64,000 nt of DNA from Roseicella sp. DB1501 (lineage in GTDB: Bacteria; Pseudomonadota; Alphaproteobacteria; Acetobacterales; Acetobacteraceae), in NCBI RefSeq assembly GCF_013112485.1, contig NZ_JABFHG010000009.1, positions 186,001 through 250,000 of the forward strand, given 5' to 3'. Of the stretch, positions 18,709 to 29,498 are shown piece after piece (the stretch's first letter is position 1; each line of letters starts with the position of its first letter). Below the pieces are notes generated by a model. The model made no database searches, had not been told where the DNA came from, and worked only from the letters and a program-made list of their open reading frames with translations. A program made the translations under genes and the position numbers.

Positions 18709-19250
18709 GCGCCCCGCATCTCCCAGCGGGCGGCGGCGGCATCGTCCTCGGCCTTCGCCTCGACCCAGCGCTCGGCGCCGCCGGCGAACTCCTCGCGCTT
18801 CCAGAAGGGCGCGCGGGTCTTCAGCCAGTCGATCAGGAAGGCGCAGCTCTCCAGCGCCGCGGCGCGGTGGGAGGAGGCGGTGAGCACCAGCACGATCGGC
18901 GCCCCCGGCTCCAGCCGGCCATGGCGGTGGATGACGGTGCAGCCGGTCAGCGGCCAGCGGGCGCAGGCCTCGGCGGCGATGCCGGCGATGGCCCGCTCAG
19001 TCATGCCGGGATAATGCTCCAGCACCAGCGCGGCGAGGCCGTCATCGGCGCGGCAGAGGCCGACGAAGCTGGCGAGGCCGCCGACATCGACCCGGCCGGC
19101 GACGAGCGCGGCGCTCTCGGCGGCGAGGTCGAAGGGCGCCTCCTGCACCCGCACCGTCGGCACGACGCGGCCTTCGGGCGCGCTGGCAACCTGGCGCGGC
19201 CGATTCAGACCTCCGTGGTCTTCGCCGCTATGGTCATCGGGCGCGCTCAT
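18705..19250 (-). CDS. moaE: Molybdopterin synthase catalytic subunit MoaE
   Basis: The 181-residue protein matches MoaE: ASFVGLCRADDGLAALVLEHYPGMTERAI, HRHGRLEPGAPIVLVLTASSHRAAAL, and the C-terminal KTRAPFWKREEF, which carries the Lys residues that bind precursor Z and accept sulfur transfer from MoaD. MoaE/MoaD convert cyclic pyranopterin monophosphate to molybdopterin. About 35 extra N-terminal residues precede the domain, so a later start is possible. It directly follows moaD with a 4-bp overlap. Confidence 0.93.
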   Translation of the reverse strand: MSAPDDHSGEDHGGLNRPRQVASAPEGRVVPTVRVQEAPFDLAAESAALVAGRVDVGGLASFVGLCRADDGLAALVLEHYPGMTERAIAGIAAEACARWPLTGCTVIHRHGRLEPGAPIVLVLTASSHRAAALESCAFLIDWLKTRAPFWKREEFAGGAERWVEAKAEDDAAAARWEMRGA

Positions 19251-19498
19251 CCGCCGGTCACCGGCGGGAAGAAGGCGACTTCCTCGGCGCCGGCGAGGGA
19301 GGCGTCGGGGGTGGCGAATTCCTGGTTCACCGCGGCGCGGATCTGCCGCGCCTGGGCGAAGGCCGCGGCATGGCCGGGGCTGCGGGCCGCCAGCCAGGCC
19401 ACCAGCCCGGCGACGTCGCGCACCTCCGGCGGCGGCGAGACGTCCTCCTCCGCGACGCCGACCTTCTGCCGCACCCAGGCGAAATAGAGCACGCGCAT
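19247..19498 (-). CDS. moaD: Molybdopterin synthase sulfur-carrier subunit MoaD
   Basis: This is an 83-residue ubiquitin-like protein ending in the obligatory Gly-Gly (FFPPVTGG) that becomes a thiocarboxylate. The N-terminal MRVLYFAWVRQKVG and the internal AVNQEFA are typical of MoaD. The open frame extends to 19609, but ATG 19498 gives the normal family length. It overlaps moaE by four bases and follows a lipoprotein gene by seven bases. Confidence 0.92.
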   Translation of the reverse strand: MRVLYFAWVRQKVGVAEEDVSPPPEVRDVAGLVAWLAARSPGHAAAFAQARQIRAAVNQEFATPDASLAGAEEVAFFPPVTGG

Positions 19499-19505
19499 GC
19501 CGGCC

Positions 19506-20171
19506 TCAGCGCTGATTCGGCACGACCTGCACCTGGCCATTCGGGCCGACGAGCGTCGTCGTGGAGCCGTCGTTGATGGCGGTGCCGGAGGCGCCGCCGG
19601 GCAGTACATAACCCTGGATGCGGTCGGTGCCGCCGGTGGTGACCGCCGCGGTTCCGTTCGGGGTAACGATCACCCGCCCGTCATTGCGGCGCGCCGGCGG
19701 CCGGGTATCGCCGGACGGCGGCACGAAGCTCTGCTGCTGCGGCTCGGTCCGCACCGGCGGCAGGGGGGGCGGCGAGGAGGCGCCGCTGCGCAGGTTGGGC
19801 GGCAGCGGCCGCGCCTCGTTCGAGACGCGCGGGCGGTCGAGCTCGCTTGGGCTGTAATTCGGGATGCCGCGCATCGCCGCATCCGGGTTGGCGAGCGTCG
19901 AGCGCGGCGCCTCGGGCACCGGCCAGACATCGCCCTCCTCGGTAGTGAGCGGCGTGGTCGCCACCGGCGCGCCGGTGAGCCGGGCGATGGTGGTGCTGTC
20001 CTCCGGCGGCTTGGGATGCGAGGGGCCCCAGGGCATGCCGATGCGTCCGCCGAAATCGCCCAATCCGTCGGCGACCCGGGCAGAGCCGTTGTCGAACCAG
20101 CTGCAGCCGCCCAGCAAAACCCCAACGACCAGCGTGGCTGCCCTGGTTGCCGTCCCGCCCATCCCTCGCAT
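19506..20171 (-). CDS. Predicted lipoprotein of unknown function
   Basis: This 221-residue protein has a lipoprotein signal peptide with lipobox LLGGC (Cys about residue 23). The mature region is Pro/Thr/Ser/Gly-rich and looks largely disordered, ending in VGPNGQVQVVPNQR. No catalytic domain is visible. It sits between pgsA and moaD on the same strand, splitting what is commonly an uninterrupted pgsA-moaD pair. An envelope-linked structural role is possible but unproven. Confidence 0.75.
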   Translation of the reverse strand: MRGMGGTATRAATLVVGVLLGGCSWFDNGSARVADGLGDFGGRIGMPWGPSHPKPPEDSTTIARLTGAPVATTPLTTEEGDVWPVPEAPRSTLANPDAAMRGIPNYSPSELDRPRVSNEARPLPPNLRSGASSPPPLPPVRTEPQQQSFVPPSGDTRPPARRNDGRVIVTPNGTAAVTTGGTDRIQGYVLPGGASGTAINDGSTTTLVGPNGQVQVVPNQR

Positions 20172-20237
20172 GAACCCGCTCCTGTCGCCCCGAAGTCGAG
20201 GGCCTCTACCGGAAGATGCGCTGCCCCCGCCGCCGTC

Positions 20238-20858
20238 TCAAGGCCGGATCGCCGGCTCGTGCCCCGCCTCGGCGGCGCGGCCGGTGGAATCGGCCTCGGC
20301 ATGGCGGAGCCCGGCGACGAGGTAGTTCCGGCCGGTCACCAGCGTCAGCGCCGCCGCCACCCAGAGCATTGCCTCGCCGATCAGCGAGACCGGCAGGAAG
20401 GAGAGGTGCAGCACCGCCGCCGCGGAATCGCCCGCGAGCAGGGTGCCGAGCGCCCCCATCTGGAAGCCGGTCTTCCACTTCGCCAGCCGCGAGACGGGCA
20501 GGCCGATGCGCAGCCCGGCCAGGTATTCGCGCAGGCCCGAGACCAGGATCTCCCGCAGCAGGATGACGATGGCCGGGTAGAGGGTCCAGTCGGTCAGCCG
20601 GTCGCTGCCGGCCATGACCATCAGCGCCGCGCCGACCAGCAGCTTGTCGGCGATCGGGTCCAGCATGCGGCCGAAGCCCGAGACGATCTGCCGCTCCCGG
20701 GCGATCTTGCCGTCGTAATAGTCGGTGATCGCGGCGGCGGAGAAGACGATGCAGGCCGCGACATCGCCCCAGGGCGTGCGCAGGGCCACCAGCGCCACCA
20801 GCAGCGGCACGGCGGCGATGCGCGAAAGGGTCAGCAGGTTGGGCAGGTCGGTCGGCAT
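20238..20858 (-). CDS. pgsA: CDP-diacylglycerol--glycerol-3-phosphate 3-phosphatidyltransferase
   Basis: This 206-residue inner-membrane enzyme of phosphatidylglycerol synthesis contains the full CDP-alcohol phosphotransferase signature DG-x2-AR-x8-G-x3-D-x3-D, seen as DGKIARERQIV followed by SGFGRMLDPIADK. PNLLTLSRIAAVPLLV at the N-terminus is typical of PgsA. Several membrane helices follow. It heads the minus-strand run pgsA-lipoprotein-moaD-moaE-VOC-membrane protein. Confidence 0.93.
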   Translation of the reverse strand: MPTDLPNLLTLSRIAAVPLLVALVALRTPWGDVAACIVFSAAAITDYYDGKIARERQIVSGFGRMLDPIADKLLVGAALMVMAGSDRLTDWTLYPAIVILLREILVSGLREYLAGLRIGLPVSRLAKWKTGFQMGALGTLLAGDSAAAVLHLSFLPVSLIGEAMLWVAAALTLVTGRNYLVAGLRHAEADSTGRAAEAGHEPAIRP

Positions 20859-21174
20859 GGCCGGCCGCAGTCATGGCCGAGCGACCGCGCCGGGGCAAGC
20901 CCGGGATGGGGCCAGGCCGGCGGAGCGAGGCCCTGTGTCTGGTTGCCGCGCCGGCACGATATCGGCACGGGATGCCCAAGGATGGGACCGACCCACCGGG
21001 ATGCAGGATCGAGGCCCGCTTTCAGTCATGGCCTGCGGCTTGTGGCGGTCCCGGGCCGGCATCACGTCTGGCGCCGGCCACTTGCTGTGGCGCAAGGCCC
21101 GCTCGCCGGGTCGCCGGTATGAATGGAGGACCCGCGGGCCGGAAGGCGGCCCGCGACAAGACCGGGAGAATGCT
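20859..21174. other. 316-bp divergent gap between pgsA and the CBS-BON gene, with a leader hairpin
   Basis: No convincing gene is present. The gap must carry promoters for pgsA (minus) and the CBS gene (plus). A perfect 9-bp stem with a 5-nt loop, CGCGGGCCG-GAAGG-CGGCCCGCG at 21133-21155, lies 19 bp before the GTG start of the CBS gene and just ahead of its GGGAGA ribosome-binding site. It could influence translation or end an upstream transcript. Confidence 0.5.
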
Positions 21175-21867
21175 GTGAAGGCACGCGATCTCATGACCAC
21201 CAGCCTCGTCGTGGTGCCGCCGGAGACGCCGGTGGCGGGCGTGGCGGAGCTTCTGGCCAGCCGCGGCATCTCGGCCGTGCCGGTGACGGATGCCGAGGGC
21301 AGGCTTGTCGGGCTGGTGACGGAAGGCGACCTGATCCGCCGCCTGGCCGAGGAGAAGCGCGGCCCGCTTGGCTGGTTCCTCGGCCTCTTCGCCGATTCCC
21401 GGCGGCTGGCGCAGCGCTTCGCCAAGGCGCATGGCGCGAAGGCCGCCGACGTGATGACCCGCGAGCTGGTCACCGTCGACGAGGAGGCCGAGGCGGAGGA
21501 GATCGCCCGGCTGATGGAGCGCCACCAGATCCGCCGCGTGCCGGTGCTGAAGGATGGGAAGCTCGCCGGCATCGTCAGCCGCGCCGACCTGCTGCGCGCC
21601 GTCCTGGTCCCGCCCGAGGCGGCGCCCGGCGAGCAGACCGACGCGGCCCTGTTGAAGGCGGTGATCGCCGCCATGCGGGAGCAGCCCTGGGTCGACACCT
21701 TCTATGTCTTCCCGACCGTGAAGGACGGCACCGTCGCCTTCTACGGCTTCCATCGCTCGGAGGAGGTGCGCCAGGGCCTCGCCGTGCTGGCCCGGGCTTT
21801 GCCCGGCGTAACGGCGGTCGAGGTCCGGACCGAGCCGATGCCGCGGATCCTGCGCGCCTCGCTCTGA
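21175..21867 (+). CDS. CBS-pair protein with C-terminal BON domain
   Basis: The 230-residue cytosolic protein has two CBS repeats (about residues 1-60, VKARDLMTTSLVVVPPETPV, and 90-145, AADVMTRELVTVDEEAEAEE) that usually bind adenine nucleotides. A BON-like region follows (DAALLKAVIAAMREQPWVDT to GVTAVEVRTEP). CBS-BON proteins are predicted sensors; the partner is unknown. It begins with GTG at 21175 after GGGAGA. The longer open frame upstream was rejected as non-coding. It is convergent with uvrC. Confidence 0.85.
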   Translation: MKARDLMTTSLVVVPPETPVAGVAELLASRGISAVPVTDAEGRLVGLVTEGDLIRRLAEEKRGPLGWFLGLFADSRRLAQRFAKAHGAKAADVMTRELVTVDEEAEAEEIARLMERHQIRRVPVLKDGKLAGIVSRADLLRAVLVPPEAAPGEQTDAALLKAVIAAMREQPWVDTFYVFPTVKDGTVAFYGFHRSEEVRQGLAVLARALPGVTAVEVRTEPMPRILRASL

Positions 21868-21893
21868 GGCGCGGCCGGGGGCGCGGCGGAGGG

Positions 21894-21912
21894 CGCGGCG
21901 GGGTCCGCCGCG
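21894..21912. terminator. GC-rich hairpin between convergent CBS-BON and uvrC genes
   Basis: CGCGGCGG-GGT-CCGCCGCG is a perfect 8-bp stem with a 3-nt loop. Its position 26 bp after one stop codon and 28 bp before the other suggests a shared terminator. No U-tract is seen. Confidence 0.5.
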
Positions 21913-21940
21913 TCCTGGTCCCGGCCTGCGCCGTCGGCCT

Positions 21941-23836
21941 TCATCCCTCCGCCATGCCGGGGTGGAAATGCCCGTAGATGCGGCGCGCCACGCTCGGACC
22001 GATGCCCGGCGCGTTCTCGAGATCGGCGAGCGCCGCGTTGCGCACGCCGCGGGCGCTGCCGAAATGGTTGAGCAGCTTGCGCTTCAGCGCCGTGCCGACG
22101 CCCGGGATCTCGTCCAGCTCGCTCCGCACCAGGGATTTCGAGCGGCCGGCGCGGTGGGTGGTGATGGCGAAGCGATGCGCCTCGTCGCGCAGCCGCTGCA
22201 GGTAGTAGAGCACCGGGTCGCGCGGCGGCAGCTGGAAGGGGGGATGGCCGGTGCGGTGGAACCACTCGCGCCCGGCATCGCGGTCCGGCCCCTTGGCGAC
22301 GGCGACCAGCGGCACGTCGTCCACCCCCATCTCGGCCAGGATCTCCCGCGCCGCGTTGAGCTGGCCGAGCCCGCCATCGATCAGCACCAGGTCGGGCCAG
22401 CTGCCGCTCTCGCGCCCCGGATCCTCCTTCAGGGCGCGGCCGAAACGGCGCTCGAAGACCTCGCGCATCATGCCGAAATCATCGCCTGGCGTGACAGGGC
22501 CACGGATCGAGAATTTGCGGTAGGCCTGCTTCAGGAAGCCCGAGGGGCCGGCGGCGACCATGACGCCATAGGCGTTGCTGCCTTGGATATGGCTGTTGTC
22601 GTAGACCTCGATCCGCTCCGGCACCGCCGGCAGGTCGAAGACCCGCGCCACGCCCTGCAGCAGCGCCTCCTGCGCCGTGCCCTCGGCCAGCTTCCGCTCC
22701 AGCGCCTCCCTGGCATTGGTCGCGGCATGCTCGACCGCGGCGCGCTTGTCGCCGCGCTGCGGCCGGTGCAGCTCCACCTTCCGGCCGGCCTTGATGGAGA
22801 GCGCCTCGGCGATCAGCCCCTGCTCGGCCGGCTCATGGCTCAGCAGGACCAGCGGCGGCGGCGGCAGGTCGTCGTAGAGCTGGGTGAGGAAGGCCTCCAT
22901 CACCTCTTCCGGCCCCTGCTCGCCCTTGCTCAGGAAATAGGGTCGGTTGCCGTTGTTGCGGCCGCCGCGGAAGAAGAAGACCTGCACGCAGGTCTGGCCC
23001 GCCATCTGGTGCAGCGCCACCACATCGGCATCGCCGATGCCCTCCATGTTGATCCGGTCGCGGCCCTGCACATGGGTCAGGCCGCGGATGCGGTCGCGGA
23101 TCGCCGCGGCGCGCTCGAATTCCAGCGCCTCGGCCGCCGACTCCATCTCCTTGGCCAGCTCGCGCTGGATGCTCGGCGTCTCGCCGGAGAGGAACTGCTT
23201 CGCCTGCTGCACCAGGCCGGCATAATCCTCGCGCGAGATGCGGTCGACGCAGGGCGCCGAGCAGCGGCGGATCTGGAACAGCAGGCAGGGCCGGCTGCGC
23301 GTGTCGAAGACGGTGTCGCGGCAGCTCCGCAGCAGGAAGACGCGCTGCAGGGCGGTGAGGGTCTGGTTCACCGCCCAGGCCGAGGCGAAGGGACCCCAGT
23401 AGCTGGCGCCCTTGCGCCGCTCGCCACGGTGCTTGGTGATCTGCGGATAGGGGTGGTCCTCGGTCAGGACCAGCCAGGGATAGGATTTGTCGTCGCGGAG
23501 GACGATGTTGTAGCGCGGCCGCAACCGCTTGATGAGGTTGGCCTCGAGCAGCAGCGCCTCCGCCTCGGAGGCGGTGGTGATGACCTCGAGGCTGCGGGTC
23601 TCGTGCACCATGCGCCGCAGCCGCTCGGGCAGCCGGGCGATCTGGGTATAGGCATGCACCCGCCGCCGCAGCGCCCGGGCCTTGCCGACATAGAGCGCGT
23701 CGCCCCGGGCATCGAGCATGCGGTACACGCCGGGCGCATGCGGCAGGGTGGCGAGGGCGGTCTCGATGACCCGTACCCCCTCCATCACTGCCGCGTCAGC
23801 CGCTGGAGCGACCGGTTCAGATTCCGCTTGACTCAT
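21941..23836 (-). CDS. uvrC: Excinuclease ABC subunit C
   Basis: The 631-residue nucleotide-excision repair nuclease has the expected order: GIY-YIG domain near the N-terminus ([20 protein letters not shown]), a Cys-rich [15 protein letters not shown] segment, a UVR motif ([20 protein letters not shown]), the RNase H-like 5' nuclease core ([30 protein letters not shown]) and C-terminal helix-hairpin-helix repeats ([26 protein letters not shown]). It makes both incisions with UvrB. No clear ribosome-binding site precedes ATG 23836; ATG 23785 is an alternative. The upstream gap is unusually A+T-rich. Confidence 0.95.
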   Translation of the reverse strand: MSQAESEPVAPAADAAVMEGVRVIETALATLPHAPGVYRMLDARGDALYVGKARALRRRVHAYTQIARLPERLRRMVHETRSLEVITTASEAEALLLEANLIKRLRPRYNIVLRDDKSYPWLVLTEDHPYPQITKHRGERRKGASYWGPFASAWAVNQTLTALQRVFLLRSCRDTVFDTRSRPCLLFQIRRCSAPCVDRISREDYAGLVQQAKQFLSGETPSIQRELAKEMESAAEALEFERAAAIRDRIRGLTHVQGRDRINMEGIGDADVVALHQMAGQTCVQVFFFRGGRNNGNRPYFLSKGEQGPEEVMEAFLTQLYDDLPPPPLVLLSHEPAEQGLIAEALSIKAGRKVELHRPQRGDKRAAVEHAATNAREALERKLAEGTAQEALLQGVARVFDLPAVPERIEVYDNSHIQGSNAYGVMVAAGPSGFLKQAYRKFSIRGPVTPGDDFGMMREVFERRFGRALKEDPGRESGSWPDLVLIDGGLGQLNAAREILAEMGVDDVPLVAVAKGPDRDAGREWFHRTGHPPFQLPPRDPVLYYLQRLRDEAHRFAITTHRAGRSKSLVRSELDEIPGVGTALKRKLLNHFGSARGVRNAALADLENAPGIGPSVARRIYGHFHPGMAEG

Positions 23837-24118
23837 GCGTTTCGATTACATCTTGGGCCGCCCGACGATAGGGGAACTACCCCAACCCGCCTGTGGATAA
23901 GCTTGTGGACGGGAATTGGGGAAACGCCTCGACCGATTGCCAGGTCCCGGGACAGATTGAATGCCAAAGATTCGAGCAATTGTCTAAAATGCTGATGTCC
24001 AACGATTTCCACGAACCGAACTGGTTCGCAACAGTCGGTCTGTAACCATTCTGTTTCAGGGAGAAAGAGTCTAACGCTATCGCGAGGCTGGTGGATGAGT
24101 TGCACGCAAACCTGCGTG
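23837..24118. other. A+T-rich intergenic block upstream of uvrC with DnaA-box-like and GANTC motifs
   Basis: Base composition falls to about 48% G+C across 23941-24060, against roughly 70% or more around it. A perfect TTATCCACA (minus strand, 23892-23900) matches the consensus DnaA box. GANTC sites, targets of alphaproteobacterial CcrM, lie at 23820, 23830, 23969 and 24067. A dyad CGAACC-N5-GGTTCG lies at 24012-24028, and a hairpin CACGCA-AACC-TGCGTG abuts the folB stop at 24103-24118. The open frames here lack the local codon bias, so I call no gene. It may be a regulatory region, a decayed insertion or a replication-related site. Confidence 0.55.
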
Positions 24119-24511
24119 TCAAGACCGCGTCCTTTCGATGACAACCCCCACCGAGGCCGCATCGGGGAAGGCATCCGGCTTCTCTACACGCACTCGTGCT
24201 CGTAACACGCGCGGATCAGACAACGCTGCCTGAGCGATCCGTTCCGCCAGGGTTTCTACCAGCAGCAGATGGCCCGAGGCCGCCTCCGCCCGCGCCGCCT
24301 TCACCAGCCGCTCGTAGTCCACCACCCGGCGGAAGTCATCCGCGCCGACCGCGCTCGGCGCCGCATCGTCCTCCACCGCCAGCTCGATCCCGATCACCAC
24401 CCGTTGCGGCGCCGCCTTCTCGTGCGGATACACGCCGAGCCGCGCCTGCAGGGCGAGGCCCTGCACGAAGACCAGCCGCAGCCCCTGCCCGGCATCCGGC
24501 GCGAAGCTCAT
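24119..24511 (-). CDS. folB: Dihydroneopterin aldolase family protein
   Basis: This 130-residue protein matches FolB: VFVQGLALQARLGVYPHEKAAPQRVVIGIE, with the Gly-Val-x-x-x-Glu region of the active site, DDFRRVVDYERLVKAA, and ETLAERIAQAALSDPRV, with the conserved Glu. FolB cleaves dihydroneopterin to 6-hydroxymethyl-dihydropterin in folate synthesis. ATG 24511 overlaps the preceding SDR stop by four bases, which links the two pterin genes. Confidence 0.88.
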   Translation of the reverse strand: MSFAPDAGQGLRLVFVQGLALQARLGVYPHEKAAPQRVVIGIELAVEDDAAPSAVGADDFRRVVDYERLVKAARAEAASGHLLLVETLAERIAQAALSDPRVLRARVRVEKPDAFPDAASVGVVIERTRS

Positions 24512-25329
24512 TCCTCCGGCCCCCCTGCCACTACGCCGCGCGGCGACCATTGCAGATGCTGCCCGCCATCGAGGGCGAGCATCTGGCCGGTCATCGCCGG
24601 CAGGGCAAGGATGGTGACGGCGGCGCGCGCGATTTCCGCCGGGCTGGTGCCGTGGCGCAGCGGCACGCTGGCCGCCTGGCGGTCGAACTGCGCCTGGCTC
24701 TGGCGCGGGCTGGGCAGGGCCGGTCCGGGGCCGATGCCGTTCACCCGGATGCGCGGTGCCAGGGCCAGGGCCATGGACTGGGTCAGCGCCCAGAGCCCGG
24801 CCTTGGACAGGCTGTAGCTGACGAAATGCGGGGTGAGGGACCAGACGCGCTGGTCGAGCATGTTGATCACCGCGCCCTCGGCCGCCGCGGGCAGGGCGCG
24901 GGCGAAGGCCTGGATCAGCACGAAGGGGGCGCGAAGATTGGGCTCCATATGGGCGTCCCAGCTCTCGCGAGTCACATCCTCCCACTCGTCCCGCTCGAAG
25001 GTGCTGGCATTGTTCACCAGCACGCCGAGCGGGCCGAGCGCCGCCGTCGCGGCCGGGACAAGGCCGCCGACCTCCGCCTCGCGCGCCAAGTCGGCCCGCA
25101 GCGTGACGGCGCGGCGGCCAAGGCCGCGGATCTCGGCGGCGGTCGCCTCCGCCTCGGCGGCGCTGCCGGCATAGTGGATGGCGAGGTCGAAGCCCTGCCC
25201 CGCCAGGGCGAGCGCGATGGCGCGGCCGAGCCGCTTGGCGCCGCCGGTGACCAGCGCCGCGCGCGGGATGCGGGGAGAGATGGGAAGGGGAGGGCTCATG
25301 CCTGTGCCCTCTGTAGCAGCCTGCGTCAT
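24508..25329 (-). CDS. SDR-family oxidoreductase, pteridine reductase/FolM-like
   Basis: The 273-residue protein is a short-chain dehydrogenase with TGGAKRLG (residues 28-35), matching the TGxxxRxG nucleotide-binding variant of pteridine reductases rather than the classical TGxxxGxG. NNAS and the catalytic YSLSK follow. Overlap with folB supports a role in reducing dihydropterin or dihydrofolate (inference from family and context). A short variable N-terminal extension precedes the fold, so the ATG at about 25299 could be the true start. Confidence 0.82.
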   Translation of the reverse strand: MTQAATEGTGMSPPLPISPRIPRAALVTGGAKRLGRAIALALAGQGFDLAIHYAGSAAEAEATAAEIRGLGRRAVTLRADLAREAEVGGLVPAATAALGPLGVLVNNASTFERDEWEDVTRESWDAHMEPNLRAPFVLIQAFARALPAAAEGAVINMLDQRVWSLTPHFVSYSLSKAGLWALTQSMALALAPRIRVNGIGPGPALPSPRQSQAQFDRQAASVPLRHGTSPAEIARAAVTILALPAMTGQMLALDGGQHLQWSPRGVVAGGPEE

Positions 25330-25351
25330 GGCAGGGGAACGCGCGGAGGCC

Positions 25352-25417
25352 TCAGCCGTGCATGCCGCCGGCCAGGGAGAAGGCGGTGAGGATGGCGGCG
25401 ACGGCGATGATCGACAT
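25352..25417 (-). CDS. Candidate 21-residue hydrophobic microprotein
   Basis: ATG 25417 opens a short frame, MSIIAVAAILTAFSLAGGMH plus a final Gly, ending at 25352. Every third codon position in it is G or C, as in real genes here, and the product would be one membrane helix. It lies between the ABC ATPase gene and the SDR gene, all on the minus strand. No Shine-Dalgarno sequence is visible, so this is a candidate only. Confidence 0.3.
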   Translation of the reverse strand: MSIIAVAAILTAFSLAGGMHG

Positions 25418-25481
25418 GCAAAAGGTCACGAAACTCAATCCAGCGGGTTGAATGGGCCGAGCGATATAGAATGGTGACAAC

Positions 25482-26275
<794 letters not shown>

Positions 26276-26279
<4 letters not shown>

Positions 26280-27049
26280 AGCGCCGCCCAGGGGAACAGC
26301 CGCCGGTTCAGCAGCTTCACTGCGAAATCCGTCACCAGCCCGATCACCCCGATCACCACGATGCCGAAGATCATCTGCCCGGTGTCCAGCAGCCGCTGGC
26401 TGTCCATGATCATGTGGCCGATGCCGCTGCTCGCCCCGATCAGCTCGGCGACGATGACATAGGTCCAGGCCCAGCCGAGCACGAGGCGGAGCGTCTCCGC
26501 CACCTGCGGCGCCGCGGCCGGGATCACCACCCGCCGCAGGATGCCGAGCGGGCGCGAGCCGAGGGTGTAGGCCGCCTCCACCAGGTCCATGCGCGTGCCG
26601 CCCGCGATCACCGCCACCATGATGACGAGCTGGAAGACGCTGCCGATGACGATGACCGCGAGCTTCTGCGCCTCCCCCACTCCGGCCCAGAGGATCAGCA
26701 GCGGGATGAAGGCCGAGGCCGGCAGGTAGCGGGCGAAGGAGAAGAAGGGTTCGAAGAAGGCCTCCACCGGCTTGAAGGCGCCCATCAGCAGGCCGAGCGG
26801 CACGGCGAGGACGGCGGCGATGAGGAAGCCGCCGACCACGCGGAAGACGGTGACGGCGATGTCGCCGAGGAAGCCATATTCGGTCAGCAGCGACCAGCCG
26901 GCCGCCAGCGTCCGCCCCGGCGAGGCGAGGAACAGCGCCGGCACATGCCCGCCCTCCGTCACCCAGGCCCAGAGGCCGAGGAAGACGGCGAAGAAGCCGG
27001 CGCCGAGCAGCAGGCGGGCGCCGGGCGGGACCGGCCTCAGCGGCTGCAT
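26276..27049 (-). CDS. ABC transporter permease, nitrate/sulfonate/taurine type
   Basis: This 257-residue inner-membrane protein has about six helices and the BPD_transp_1 coupling motif EAAYTLGSRPLGILRRVVIP (EAA loop). LPASAFIPLLILWAGVGE matches SsuC/TauC permeases. ATG 27049 was selected because GGGGAGGA lies directly upstream; the frame itself extends to 27100. It follows the protease gene by 13 bp and overlaps the ATPase start. Confidence 0.92.
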
Positions 27050-27062
27050 CGCATCCTCCCCC

Positions 27063-28433
<1,371 letters not shown>

Positions 28434-28443
28434 CCGCGGCGGG

Positions 28444-29409
28444 TCAGGCGAGGAAGCGCGGATCGAGCAGCTTCGACAGGTCGACCTCCTGCCGCACCAC
28501 GCCGGTCTCGCGCTGCACGGCATAGGCCTTGCGCTGGAACTCCGGCAGGCCCTTGGCGACGTAGTCCCGGTTCCTCGCCGCATCCATCCATTCGATGAAC
28601 GCGGCGCTCGCCTTGAACTGCTCGGCGCTCTGGTTCACCCGCTTGCCCATGATGCCGAAGCTCTTCTCCGGCTCGGCCTTGATCATCTCGACCGCGTCGA
28701 ACCAGGACTTCACCACCCGCTTCACCGCCTCGGGATTCGCGCTGATGAAGGCGGGCTGGAAGGCGAGGGTGTCGACGATGCAGGGATAGTCGAGCGTCGT
28801 CGCCAGGATGCGGCCCTTGTCCTCGCCCATGCCGCGGACCTGCGAGAGGTAGGGCTCATAGGTGGCGCAGGCATCGAACTGCCCGGCGACGAAGGCCTGG
28901 GCCGCCGGCTGCGGCGCCAGGGTCGCGGTCTGCACGTCCTTCACCGAGAGCCCGTTCTCGCGGAACATGTAGGCCATGAGGAAGTAGGGCGAGGTGCCGG
29001 GGCCGTCCACCGCGATGGTCTTGCCCTTGAGGTCGGCGAAGCCCTTGATGCCGGGCCGGGCGCCGATGCCGTCGCCGCCATGGCTGCGGTCGAGCACCAG
29101 CACCTGCACCAGCGGGATGGTGCTCGCCCAGAGGATCATGGTGTCGACCGTGGTCACCACGCAGTTCAGCGAGCCGGAGGCCAGCGCCAGGTTGCGCTCG
29201 CGCTGCGGCACGAATTTGGTCTCGACCTCGACGCCGTTCGCCTTGAACAGCCCGGCCTGCTCGGCGAGGGTCAGCGGCGCGAAGCCGGTCCAGCCCGACA
29301 TGCCGATGGTGATCTTCGGCAGCCCCTGACCGCGGGCGAGCCGCGGCGCGGCCAGCACCGGCAGGGCGAGGGCACCGGTCGTGCCGGCGAGAAGGCTGCG
29401 TCGGAACAT
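28444..29409 (-). CDS. ABC transporter substrate-binding protein, nitrate/sulfonate/taurine type
   Basis: This 321-residue protein starts with a Tat-like leader (MFRRSLLAGTTGALALPVLA). It has the NMT1/TauA-type fold: ITIGMSGWTGFAPLTLAEQAGLFKANGVEV and AVDGPGTSPYFLMAYMFRENGL. The ligand is unknown; thiamine precursors, sulfonates, nitrate and aromatic acids are all known for the family. ATG 29409 follows GGGAG; a GTG at 29424 is possible. It is the first gene of the run reading minus through protease, permease and ATPase. A 7-bp inverted repeat at 29431-29459 lies upstream. Confidence 0.9.
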   Translation of the reverse strand: MFRRSLLAGTTGALALPVLAAPRLARGQGLPKITIGMSGWTGFAPLTLAEQAGLFKANGVEVETKFVPQRERNLALASGSLNCVVTTVDTMILWASTIPLVQVLVLDRSHGGDGIGARPGIKGFADLKGKTIAVDGPGTSPYFLMAYMFRENGLSVKDVQTATLAPQPAAQAFVAGQFDACATYEPYLSQVRGMGEDKGRILATTLDYPCIVDTLAFQPAFISANPEAVKRVVKSWFDAVEMIKAEPEKSFGIMGKRVNQSAEQFKASAAFIEWMDAARNRDYVAKGLPEFQRKAYAVQRETGVVRQEVDLSKLLDPRFLA

Positions 29410-29498
29410 GGCGGCGACTCCCACGGCGTCCGGCCGAGCCTATCGGAGAGGATCGGCCGCGCAAGGGCTTATTGCGCCGCAGCAAGCGCTTGGGCGGG

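Noticed and set aside
21894-21912. Relating this hairpin to the composite repeat family
   Set aside because: It shares only G+C-richness with the 46-bp block; the sequence and loop differ.
23892-23900. Calling this gap the chromosomal origin
   Set aside because: There is only one perfect DnaA box, and no usual origin neighbours (dnaA, hemE, parAB, dnaN) are present. It was kept as a finding, not as an origin feature.
23833-24174. 113-codon minus-strand frame upstream of uvrC
   Set aside because: It lies in the A+T-rich gap, lacks the strong third-position G/C bias of real genes here and overlaps the folB and uvrC ends; no motif is recognisable.
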